Source: DATEEG01 sp035525055
GTDB taxonomy: Bacteria > Actinomycetota > Acidimicrobiia > Spongiisociales > ZC4RG35
Direction of reading: 5' to 3'
DNA: 39,138 bases
Assembly: GCA_035525055.1 (NCBI GenBank)
Contig: DATLEZ010000125.1
Coordinates: 1-39,138 of the forward strand
Numbering within the stretch: the stretch's first letter is position 1; every line of letters starts with the position of its first letter. Made by a program: the position numbers and the translations under genes. Positions 8,821 to 15,611 of the stretch are shown here, piece by piece. Under the pieces are notes generated by a model. It worked only from the letters and a program-made list of their open reading frames with translations, searched no databases and had not been told where the DNA came from.

Positions 8821-9881
8821 TGTCTTTTCTGGTTCTCGAGCATGTACGCAAGGAGTTCGGCGGCAATGCCGCCGTCGAGGACTTCAACCTCTCGGTCGAG
8901 GCAGGCGAGTTTGTGTCGTTCCTGGGTCCGTCGGGTTGTGGCAAGACGACAACCCTGAGAATGATCGCCGGCTTTGAGCAGCCGACGTCCGGCCAGATCA
9001 TGCTCAACGGTGCCGACATCACTTATGCCCGGCCCAACCAGCGCAACGTTGGCATGGTCTTCCAGTCATACGCGCTTTTTCCGAACATGACTGTGGCTCA
9101 GAACGTGGGCTTCGGTCTCAAGTTGAAGAAGGTCGACAAAAGCGCAATCCGCTCCAAGGTGGAGGAACTGCTCGAGTTGATTCACATGGCCGACAAGGGC
9201 CAGAACTATCCACACGAGCTGTCGGGCGGCCAGCAGCAGCGAGTCGCCTTGGCCCGGGCTCTGGCGATTAGCCCTCAGGTCCTTCTGCTGGACGAACCGC
9301 TCTCCGCCCTCGACGCCAAGATTCGCGACGAGCTCCGGAACGAGATCAAGAGAATTCAGCGTCAGCTGAGCATCACCACTATCTATGTCACTCACGACCA
9401 GGAGGAGGCGATGGCGCTGTCGGACCGGGTGGTCGTCATGAGCAAGGGTGTGGTGGAGCAGGTCGGTCCACCGTTCCAGATCTACAACTTCCCCGAAACC
9501 GCGTTCGTTGCATCGTTCGTCGGCAAGCTCAACCGCATCGACGGAAACGTCGTCGATTCCGCCCTGGGGACCGTTCGTAGTGGTGAAATCTCACTGCGCA
9601 CAACTTCGGAGTTTCAGGCTCCGTCGGGTGCGGCAGTGACCCTGATGGTCAGACCCGAGGAGTTAGAGCTCGGAGAGTCGGAGGAAAACCAAGTCCAAGG
9701 CGTGGTTGAGTCAATCAACTTCCTGGGAGCGATCGTGCGGGTGCGGCTTGACACGCCTACCGGTCAGCTCACAGCCGACCTTTTCAACGAGCGGCTCTTG
9801 AAGCTGCCCGAAGTCGGTGACCAGGTCACTATGTCCTTCCCCGCCCACGCCTGCTGGGTCATGCCGGCTGCTGCTTCCTGA
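8820..9881 (+). CDS. ABC importer ATPase with TOBE-like C-terminal domain
   Basis: Nucleotide-binding subunit of 353 aa. Walker A GPSGCGKTT (about 36-44), Q-loop MVFQSYALFPNM, ABC signature LSGGQQQRVALAR, Walker B VLLLDEPLSALDAK and H-loop YVTHDQEEA are intact. After residue 240 comes a TOBE-type domain (MVRPEELELG, VESINFLGAIVRVRL), as in PotA, CysA, FbpC and PhnT. That places the importer in the polyamine/iron/sulfate/phosphonate group but does not fix the substrate. ATG 8820 shares its A with the permease stop. No terminator was seen before the GH1 gene, which seems to have its own promoter. Confidence 0.9.
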   Translation: MSFLVLEHVRKEFGGNAAVEDFNLSVEAGEFVSFLGPSGCGKTTTLRMIAGFEQPTSGQIMLNGADITYARPNQRNVGMVFQSYALFPNMTVAQNVGFGLKLKKVDKSAIRSKVEELLELIHMADKGQNYPHELSGGQQQRVALARALAISPQVLLLDEPLSALDAKIRDELRNEIKRIQRQLSITTIYVTHDQEEAMALSDRVVVMSKGVVEQVGPPFQIYNFPETAFVASFVGKLNRIDGNVVDSALGTVRSGEISLRTTSEFQAPSGAAVTLMVRPEELELGESEENQVQGVVESINFLGAIVRVRLDTPTGQLTADLFNERLLKLPEVGDQVTMSFPAHACWVMPAAAS

Positions 9882-9928
9882 TCTCAGCAGCTCCGGCGAA
9901 TCCGTTCAGGGCGGCGGTGTTCGCCCAA

Positions 9929-9934
9929 TAAGAT
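9929..9934 (+). promoter_or_regulatory. Putative -10 element for leaderless GH1 mRNA
   Basis: TAAGAT lies seven bases before ATG 9942 and there is no Shine-Dalgarno. With normal -10 to start-site spacing, transcription would begin at or next to the start codon. Inferred from spacing, which recurs before several other genes here. Confidence 0.4.
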
Positions 9935-9941
9935 CAAACCG

Positions 9942-11279
9942 ATGGCATTTCCACCAGGATTTGTTTGGGGCGCCGGGACCTCCGCGTTTCAGATCGAAGG
10001 AGGCCGCACCGACGGCAAAGGCCAATCGATCTGGGACACGTTCTCGGATCAGGGCCGGTTGCGCAACCGAGCCGACTTCGCTTGTGATCACTATCACCGC
10101 TGGCCCGAGGATGTCGCTCTGATGGCCGACCTCGGTCTGGATGCCTATCGAATGTCGATTGCCTGGACTCGGGTTCTTCCTGAGGGGACGGGAGCCGTTA
10201 ACCAGATGGGCCTCGACTTCTACAAGAAGCTGATCGACGCCGTCATCGAGGCGGGGATCACTCCCTGGGTGACGCTGCACCATTGGGACCTTCCCCAGGC
10301 GCTGCAGAACCAGGGCGGATGGGCTGCTCGGGACACCGTCGGCGCGTTTGTGAATTACGCTGAGGTTGTTGTCCAGGCGCTTGGTGACCGGGTGAGCCAT
10401 TGGCTCACGCAGAACGAGCCGTGGGTGGCGGCGACGCTCGGCTATGCAGAGGGTGTGTTTGCCCCGGGCGTGCGCGATTGGGAAGCGGGGATCCTGGCAG
10501 GGCATCACCTTCTCTTATCGCACGGTGAAAGCATGGCGGCGATTCGATCACACTCGGCGGACGCCAAGGTTGGCATTGCACTCGACTGTCGGCCCTGCCG
10601 GCCTGCCAGTCAGCGGGCCGAGGACGTAGACGCCTGGATGCACTTCGACGGCTATCGCAACCGATGGTTTTTCGACCCCGTCTTCGGGCACGGCTATCCC
10701 GAAGACATGATCGCCAGCTACATCGGGATGGGCCGAATCAGAGACACCGAATGGATCCGGGCCGGGGACCTCGAGGTGATTTCATCACCGGTCGATTTCC
10801 TCGGGCTCAACTACTACACGAGCCTGGTCATCAAGGAAGGGCAAGAGGAGGGCGAGCACACCGGGGTTCAAGCCGGGCCTAACCCCCCGCCTGGTTTCAC
10901 CGAGTCTGGCTGGCCGGTGACTCCCGAGGCGCTGACCGAAGTTCTCGGGCGCATCCACAAGGAGTACTGGGAAGGGCCGATCTTCATAACCGAGAACGGG
11001 GCGTCCTATTCAGACGGTCCCGGAGCGGACGGGACGATTCACGACGTTCGCCGCATCGGATACGTTCGCGGTCACCTGGCTGCCATCGAGGCGGCGATCG
11101 ATGAGGGAATTCCGGTCGACGGGTACTTCCACTGGAGCCTCCTCGACAACCTTGAATGGATCTCTGGTTTCTCGCAACGATTTGGATTGCTCCACGTCGA
11201 CCACGAAACCCTGGTCCGGACCCCCAAAGCCAGCTTCGAGTGGTATCGCGACGTGATCACTCACAACGGCCTCAGCTAG
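9942..11279 (+). CDS. GH1 beta-glucosidase
   Basis: Cytoplasmic retaining glycosidase of 445 aa, the usual length of bacterial GH1 enzymes, with no signal peptide. The N-terminal signature FPPGFVWGAGTSAFQIEGG is present. The acid/base is Glu159 in LTQNEPW and the nucleophile Glu351 in IFITENGAS. Substrate-binding landmarks include TLHHWDLPQAL and FHWSLLDNLEWISGF. It likely releases glucose or related sugars from short beta-glycosides; exact specificity is not readable. It follows the ABC importer by 60 bp, but the importer is not of a sugar type (single TOBE ATPase, AfuA-like binding protein), so a functional link is doubtful. There is no ribosome-binding site before the ATG. Confidence 0.93.
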   Translation: MAFPPGFVWGAGTSAFQIEGGRTDGKGQSIWDTFSDQGRLRNRADFACDHYHRWPEDVALMADLGLDAYRMSIAWTRVLPEGTGAVNQMGLDFYKKLIDAVIEAGITPWVTLHHWDLPQALQNQGGWAARDTVGAFVNYAEVVVQALGDRVSHWLTQNEPWVAATLGYAEGVFAPGVRDWEAGILAGHHLLLSHGESMAAIRSHSADAKVGIALDCRPCRPASQRAEDVDAWMHFDGYRNRWFFDPVFGHGYPEDMIASYIGMGRIRDTEWIRAGDLEVISSPVDFLGLNYYTSLVIKEGQEEGEHTGVQAGPNPPPGFTESGWPVTPEALTEVLGRIHKEYWEGPIFITENGASYSDGPGADGTIHDVRRIGYVRGHLAAIEAAIDEGIPVDGYFHWSLLDNLEWISGFSQRFGLLHVDHETLVRTPKASFEWYRDVITHNGLS

Positions 11280-11375
11280 ACGACCTCCAACCCCCGTTTT
11301 GGCCCAACCAATGACTTGGGTCCTGCTTCCCTGGTGTCGATTACCCGCGCCAAAACCGGGTGGGAGGGCGGTTCT

Positions 11376-11393
11376 CACAGAACCCACACGATT
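11376..11393 (+). promoter_or_regulatory. Possible autoregulatory site of the response regulator
   Basis: TCACAGA (11376-11382) followed 11 bases later by ACACGAT lies 33 bp before the response regulator start. TTCTCACAGA is repeated in the stronger three-copy array at 13469. The TCACAG half-site resembles the direct repeats bound by PhoP-type OmpR-family regulators. The second half-site is weak here. Confidence 0.35.
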
Positions 11394-11425
11394 GAGGACC
11401 GTCGGTCCGGCCAGAATGATCGGTG

Positions 11426-12097
11426 ATGCCCAGGGTTCTCGTGGTCGACGACGATCGATCGATCCGCGACGCCCTCAAGCGCGGGTTGCGGCTGGAAGGA
11501 TTCGACGTGACTGCCGTGGCATCCGGCGAGGAAGCCCTGGCGGTGGCCGATTCCGACGACGCCGACGTTGTCGTTCTCGACGTTGGCCTTGCTGGAATCG
11601 ACGGGGTGGAGGTTGTTCGCCGCATTCGGGCCGACGGCAACGATGTCCCGATCTGCATCCTGTCGGCCCGGGTCGAGGTGGGCGATCGGGTTGTTGGGCT
11701 CGAGGCCGGAGCCGACGACTATCTGGTCAAGCCATTCGTCCTCGAAGAGCTGGTGGCGAGGCTCAATGCCCTCCTTCGGCGCCGGCCCGAGACCGATGTT
11801 CCGGTTCTGATGGCTGGCGACCTCCGGATCGACGGGGCCCGGCGCCGGGTGCAGCGGGGGAGCCGAGAGATCGAGCTCACCAAGCGGGAGTTCCACCTCC
11901 TCGAGATCCTGATCCGAAATCAAGGGATCGTCTTGAGCAGGGAGCGGCTGCTCGAACTGGTGTGGGGATACGACTTCGAGGTCAACACCAATGTGGTCGA
12001 CGTCTTCGTGGGTTATCTGCGACGCAAGCTTGAAGATGACGGAAAATCCCGCTTGATCCACACCGTCCGCGGCATCGGGTTCGTGCTCCGTCCATGA
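11426..12097 (+). CDS. OmpR-family response regulator
   Basis: Two-component response regulator of 223 aa. The receiver domain spans residues 1-115 with the acidic pocket DDD (8-10), phosphoacceptor Asp52 in VVVLDVGLAG and the conserved Lys in DDYLVKPF. A winged-helix DNA-binding domain follows at about 125-220 (LTKREFHLLEILIRN, RTVRGIGFVL-like end). It can start at ATG 11426 or the adjacent GTG 11423; neither has a strong ribosome-binding site. The stop overlaps the ATG of the histidine kinase, so the pair is translationally coupled. It resembles the MprA/PrrA/PhoP group. Likely targets are its own promoter and the gene at 13545, judging from shared repeat motifs. Confidence 0.92.
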   Translation: MPRVLVVDDDRSIRDALKRGLRLEGFDVTAVASGEEALAVADSDDADVVVLDVGLAGIDGVEVVRRIRADGNDVPICILSARVEVGDRVVGLEAGADDYLVKPFVLEELVARLNALLRRRPETDVPVLMAGDLRIDGARRRVQRGSREIELTKREFHLLEILIRNQGIVLSRERLLELVWGYDFEVNTNVVDVFVGYLRRKLEDDGKSRLIHTVRGIGFVLRP

Positions 12098-13455
12098 GCT
12101 TGCGATTGCGGGTCGCCCTTTTTACGGCTGCCGGAGCCAGTGTTCTGCTGGTGGTGGGGTCGCTGGCGGTGCTGGCGGCAGTTCGTTCGGATCAGATCGC
12201 TTCGGTCGACACGCTCCTCACCGGGCAGTACCAGGTGCTTGCCCAGCCTGCGGCCACCGCCGCCCGACTGAACCGGCCCCGGCTCGAAAAATTGGCTTTC
12301 GAGCTGCTGCTGGCCCCGCCCGTCATCCGGGTATGGGAGGGAGACGAACTGCTGCTGGAACAGGGAGCCGAGGATCTCGCTGAGTTGCCCGCCGCGGGTG
12401 CCGGTTACAGCACTCTCCAGGGAGGTGGCGCCCGGTATCGGGTGTTCAGCGACACGGTGGAGGCGAGGCTGGCGCTGGGCTCGTCGGTCGACGTCGAGGT
12501 GGCGATCTCCCTCGTCGACATGGATGACATTTACGATCGCTTGCGGTCGCGACTCCGCCGCCTGGTCGTGCTGGGGGTGGGCCTTTTCGGGGTGGCTGGA
12601 TGGTTGTCGGCCGCCGCCGCCCTGGCTCCGCTTGAGCGTCTGCGGCGGACCACCGAGCAGGTGGCGGTGACGACCGACCTCGGCACCCGGGTGGGCGGCG
12701 ACCCCGGCCCGACCGAGGTGAAGAAGCTGGCGTCGTCGTTCGATGCGATGCTGGAACGTCTGGAGGGAGCCGACCGGAGTCGTCAGGAGGCCCTCGAGTC
12801 TGCCCGGATATTTGCAGCCGCGGCTGCCCATGAGCTGCGAACTCCGCTGACCAGCCTGGGAGCAAACCTCGAGATCCTTTCCGCCCATCCCGACGTCGGG
12901 GACCGCGAGGCACTGATGACGGACCTGGTTGCCGAGCATCGCCGGCTGGTCGAGCTCCTCGAAGCGCTGCGGCTCCTCTCGCGCGGCGACCTGACGGGGC
13001 CAGAGGCTTTCGAGGATCTTGACCTGGGTGATCTGGTCGAGCAGCTAGTGGCCGGAGCGCGCCGCCGCTTTCCCGAGGCTGAGGTTTCTCTCGGCGGCCC
13101 TTCCGGCCCGGTTCCGGTTCGTGGGTGGGGGGAGGGACTGCGGATGTCGGTCGACAACCTCATTGTCAACGCGATTCGACATGGCAAGAGCGCCGACGGG
13201 ATTGCCCGTGTCCTCGTGGCAGTGACCCCGGCGGACGGGGGGACCGACGTGGTGGTGTCCGACCGCGGTCCCGGTATCCCGGTGGGGGACCGTCAGAAGG
13301 TGCTCGAAAGGTTCGTCCGGGGCAACACCGGGGCGGGGCCCGGTAGCGGGCTGGGATTGGCTCTGGTCGCGCAACAGGCCCGGATTCACGGCGGCTCGCT
13401 GACGATCGGCGATGCTGCCGGGGGCGGCGCGGCCGTCACCCTCAGCCTCCCCTAA
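12094..13455 (+). CDS. Membrane sensor histidine kinase
   Basis: Partner kinase of 453 aa. A first transmembrane segment (about 8-30) and a second (about 157-178) enclose an extracytoplasmic sensor region of roughly 125 residues. A HAMP linker (APLERLRRTTEQV) follows, then the dimerisation/phosphoacceptor helix with His246 in AAHELRTPLTSL. The ATPase domain shows the N-box VDNLIVNAIRHGKS, G1 DRGPGIPVGD and G2 GSGLGLALVAQQA. ATG 12094 overlaps the regulator stop by four bases. It is followed by an 89-bp gap with the predicted operator and two small exported proteins, which are plausible outputs or accessory sensors. Confidence 0.93.
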   Translation: MSLRLRVALFTAAGASVLLVVGSLAVLAAVRSDQIASVDTLLTGQYQVLAQPAATAARLNRPRLEKLAFELLLAPPVIRVWEGDELLLEQGAEDLAELPAAGAGYSTLQGGGARYRVFSDTVEARLALGSSVDVEVAISLVDMDDIYDRLRSRLRRLVVLGVGLFGVAGWLSAAAALAPLERLRRTTEQVAVTTDLGTRVGGDPGPTEVKKLASSFDAMLERLEGADRSRQEALESARIFAAAAAHELRTPLTSLGANLEILSAHPDVGDREALMTDLVAEHRRLVELLEALRLLSRGDLTGPEAFEDLDLGDLVEQLVAGARRRFPEAEVSLGGPSGPVPVRGWGEGLRMSVDNLIVNAIRHGKSADGIARVLVAVTPADGGTDVVVSDRGPGIPVGDRQKVLERFVRGNTGAGPGSGLGLALVAQQARIHGGSLTIGDAAGGGAAVTLSLP

Positions 13456-13468
13456 GCCTCATCGCCTT

Positions 13469-13501
13469 CACACGATCGCCACAGAGTTCTCACAGAGACC
13501 C
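13469..13501 (+). promoter_or_regulatory. Three 11-bp direct repeats: predicted response-regulator operator
   Basis: Three consecutive 11-base units, CACACGATCGC, CACAGAGTTCT and CACAGAGACCC, occupy 13469-13501 and end 43 bp before ATG 13545. Eleven-base spacing of a CACAG half-site is the arrangement used by OmpR/PhoP-family dimers (compare the mycobacterial PhoP repeat TCACAGC-N4-TCACAGC). The adjacent regulator at 11426 is the natural candidate. Confidence 0.55.
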
Positions 13502-13544
13502 GGCCGAGGATGATCCTGACAGAACCCCAACCCGGAGGTATTGA

Positions 13545-13910
13545 ATGTCAGTCAAGCGGATTGTGATTAGCACGGGGCTCGCGGCCCTGTTGGTCTTTAG
13601 CGCCACCCCGGCGATGGCGACAACCGCAACGCCGGAGCAACGTCAGGAAAGGCTCGACCGGGCTTGCGCCCGGGTGCCGAACTTGACCGCCAGGGTCGAA
13701 AGCGTCCTGGTCCGCATCCAGGGAGATGCCGATACGGTCGGATCGATCGCGTGGCTCGAAAACAGGGCGGACGAGGCTCGCGCCAACGGGCGCGACGGGT
13801 TGGCTGAGTTGATCGAGAACCGGATTGCCTTCAGGACCGAGCGCATCGACGTTCTCGTGGTCCGGCTCGACAATCTGGCCGAGGCGGCCGCAGCTTGCGA
13901 CGCCAGGTAA
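13545..13910 (+). CDS. Small secreted helical protein next to two-component system
   Basis: Predicted 121-aa exported protein with a Sec signal peptide cleaved after SATPAMA (about residue 26). The mature part, about 95 residues, is charged and probably all-helical (RQERLDRACARVPNL, RIAFRTERIDVLVVRLDNL), with two Cys near its ends that could form a disulfide. There is no family I recognise with confidence; the pattern resembles periplasmic stress-sensor accessory proteins, but that is only a guess. ATG 13545 follows GGAGG. It lies just downstream of the kinase and its operator repeats, and its stop overlaps the start of the broken lipoprotein gene (TAATG). Confidence 0.8.
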   Translation: MSVKRIVISTGLAALLVFSATPAMATTATPEQRQERLDRACARVPNLTARVESVLVRIQGDADTVGSIAWLENRADEARANGRDGLAELIENRIAFRTERIDVLVVRLDNLAEAAAACDAR

Positions 13911-14163
13911 TGAGACGGTGGCTGCCGGTGCTGGCGATCGTGCTGGCGGCCTGTGGGGGACGGGTAGGGTGTCGGGCACCCCGCCCGCTCCTGTCATTAC
14001 GACGACGACATCTTCTCTGTCGGTGACGGTGCCGTCTGTCTCTGAGGTGACCGTCGACACCGGGATCACCGATGCAGAAGTGTCCGAGTTCGAGTCGGTC
14101 CTCGATGAGATCGAAGATCTCGTGACCGACACCGAGCAGCTCCTCGACGAGCCGCTTCCCTGA
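13910..14163 (+). pseudogene. Small Thr-rich lipoprotein, interrupted by a one-base frameshift
   Basis: ATG 13910 overlaps the stop of the secreted protein and encodes a lipoprotein signal, MRRWLPVLAIVLAACGG, but this frame ends early at a TGA near 14024. One extra G in the GGGGG run near 13960 would join it to the other frame, giving GTPPAPVITTTTSSLSVTV and an acidic tail ending QLLDEPLP at 14163. The composite of about 84 residues has the same layout as other lipoproteins here (lipid Cys, Thr-rich linker, short acidic domain), which is strong support for a single original gene. It may be a sequencing or assembly error at the homopolymer, a real mutation, or a slippery phase-variable tract. 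Confidence 0.65.
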
Positions 14164-14193
14164 GGTCCGGGCCCTTGATCCCCGTTGTTGAGC

Positions 14194-14236
14194 TAGCCCG
14201 CGACTCGCTCGTTTGGGTTAGCCCGCCACTCGCTCG
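14194..14236. repeat. Short direct repeat spanning the aminotransferase stop codon
   Basis: An 18-base unit TAGCCCGCGACTCGCTCG (14194-14211) recurs with one mismatch at 14219-14236. The second copy includes the last codons and stop of the minus-strand aminotransferase. It is probably a small tandem duplication with a 25-bp period. Confidence 0.6.
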
Positions 14237-15510
14237 ACAGCGCGGGCTAGCTTCTCGAAGCCTTCGTCGGCTTCGGCTTCGGTGAGCGATAGGGCGGGGG
14301 CGATGCGGAGGGTGTTGCCATAGAGGCCGCCCTTACCGATAAGGAGACCTTCCTTCCTGGCCTCTTCCATTACCGCGGCGGCGGCGGCGGGATCGGGGTC
14401 GAGCCCGCCCGGCTTGACGAGCTCCACTCCAAGCATCAAGCCCTTGCCCCGCACTTCGGCGATGATCTCGGTGCGGTCGGCCAACTCGTCGAGGTTCGAC
14501 TTAAGGCGATTGCCGACTTTGTAGGCGTTCGTCTGGAGGTCGTGTTCCAGCAGATATTCCAGGTTGGCCAGGCCGGCGGCGGTGGACATCGGATTGCCAC
14601 CGAATGTCGATATCGAGTTGGCCGGCAGGGAGTCCATGAGCGAGGCAGTCGCCACCACCCCGGCCAGTGCCATGCCGTTGCCCAGGCCCTTGGCGAAAGT
14701 GAGGATGTCGGGTGTGATCCCGTGCGACTGGTAACCCCAGAAATGCTCGCCGGTCCGACCCCAGCCGGTCTGGACCTCGTCGGAAATGAAGAGAATCCCG
14801 GTGCGGTCGAGGACCTCCTTGAAGGCGCCGAAGAAACCGTCGGGCGGCGTGGCGAAGCCACCGACTCCCTGGATCGGCTCGGCGATCATGCAGGCAACAT
14901 CGCCGGCCGATGCCACGTCGAGCATGTTCTCGAGATCAGCCTTGCAAGCGGCGATGAACTCGTTGTCGGGCAGATGGCCGAAGGGGCTGCGGAGCTTGTA
15001 ACCGCCATGAACGTAGATGACGTTGAACGGGTAGAGGCTGGTCGATGACCAGTTGCGCTGGCCGGTGATTGCCACAGTCGAGTGGCTCTTGCCGTGATAA
15101 CTCCCCCGTATGGCCAGGACTTGATTCGACTTTCGGTACTGGGTAGCGAGCATCAGGGCGGCATCGTTCGCCTCCGTGCCTGAATTGGTGAAGAAGACCT
15201 TGGCGTCCGGTATGCCAGACAGGCCAGCGATCTTTTCGGCTAGGTCGATCTGATTCTCGATCAAGTAGAGCGTGGACGTGTGGAGCATCTTGTCGGCCTG
15301 GGCCTTTATGGCTGAAACGACTTCTGGCACCTTGTAGCCGGTCATCGTGGTGAGGATGCCCGCAAAGAAGTCGAGATACTCGTTCCCTTCGGCGTCTGTC
15401 ACCCGCCTCCCGTCGCCGTCGACCAATGCAATCGGCTCCTGGTAGTACAGCACCATCCATGATGGGAGCACCCGGCGGTGGCGGGCGAGAAGGTCTTCAT
15501 GGGCACCCAT
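14218..15510 (-). CDS. Class III PLP aminotransferase (beta-alanine / beta-aminoisobutyrate candidate)
   Basis: Cytoplasmic transaminase of 430 aa, the normal length of class III enzymes. PLP-site features: NSGTEANDAALMLA (about 109-122), SYHGKSHSTVAITG, Asp244 in LFISDEVQTGWGRTG, and Schiff-base Lys274 in ILTFAKGLGNGM. It belongs to the broad group annotated as aspartate aminotransferase family, which contains AGXT2-like alanine-glyoxylate/beta-aminoisobutyrate and beta-alanine transaminases. With dihydropyrimidinase, the amidohydrolase at 17992 and mmsA on the same strand, it probably converts beta-alanine or 3-aminoisobutyrate to the semialdehyde. ATG 15510 has AGGAG 13 bases upstream. It is divergent from the broken hydrolase gene at 15612. 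Confidence 0.88.
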   Translation of the reverse strand: MGAHEDLLARHRRVLPSWMVLYYQEPIALVDGDGRRVTDAEGNEYLDFFAGILTTMTGYKVPEVVSAIKAQADKMLHTSTLYLIENQIDLAEKIAGLSGIPDAKVFFTNSGTEANDAALMLATQYRKSNQVLAIRGSYHGKSHSTVAITGQRNWSSTSLYPFNVIYVHGGYKLRSPFGHLPDNEFIAACKADLENMLDVASAGDVACMIAEPIQGVGGFATPPDGFFGAFKEVLDRTGILFISDEVQTGWGRTGEHFWGYQSHGITPDILTFAKGLGNGMALAGVVATASLMDSLPANSISTFGGNPMSTAAGLANLEYLLEHDLQTNAYKVGNRLKSNLDELADRTEIIAEVRGKGLMLGVELVKPGGLDPDPAAAAAVMEEARKEGLLIGKGGLYGNTLRIAPALSLTEAEADEGFEKLARAVERVAG

Positions 15511-15600
15511 GGGAACGATCGACTCCTGTCGTGATTGAGCGAGCCAGGCTAGCCAACCGGTGGCGAGCGAACCGGGGCTTCACAACGCGATTGCATGGTT

Positions 15601-15606
15601 TAGCCT
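15601..15606 (+). promoter_or_regulatory. Putative -10 element before the broken hydrolase gene
   Basis: TAGCCT lies five bases before ATG 15612 with no Shine-Dalgarno, the same geometry as the other proposed leaderless starts in this window. Confidence 0.3.
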
Positions 15607-15611
15607 GCGCG

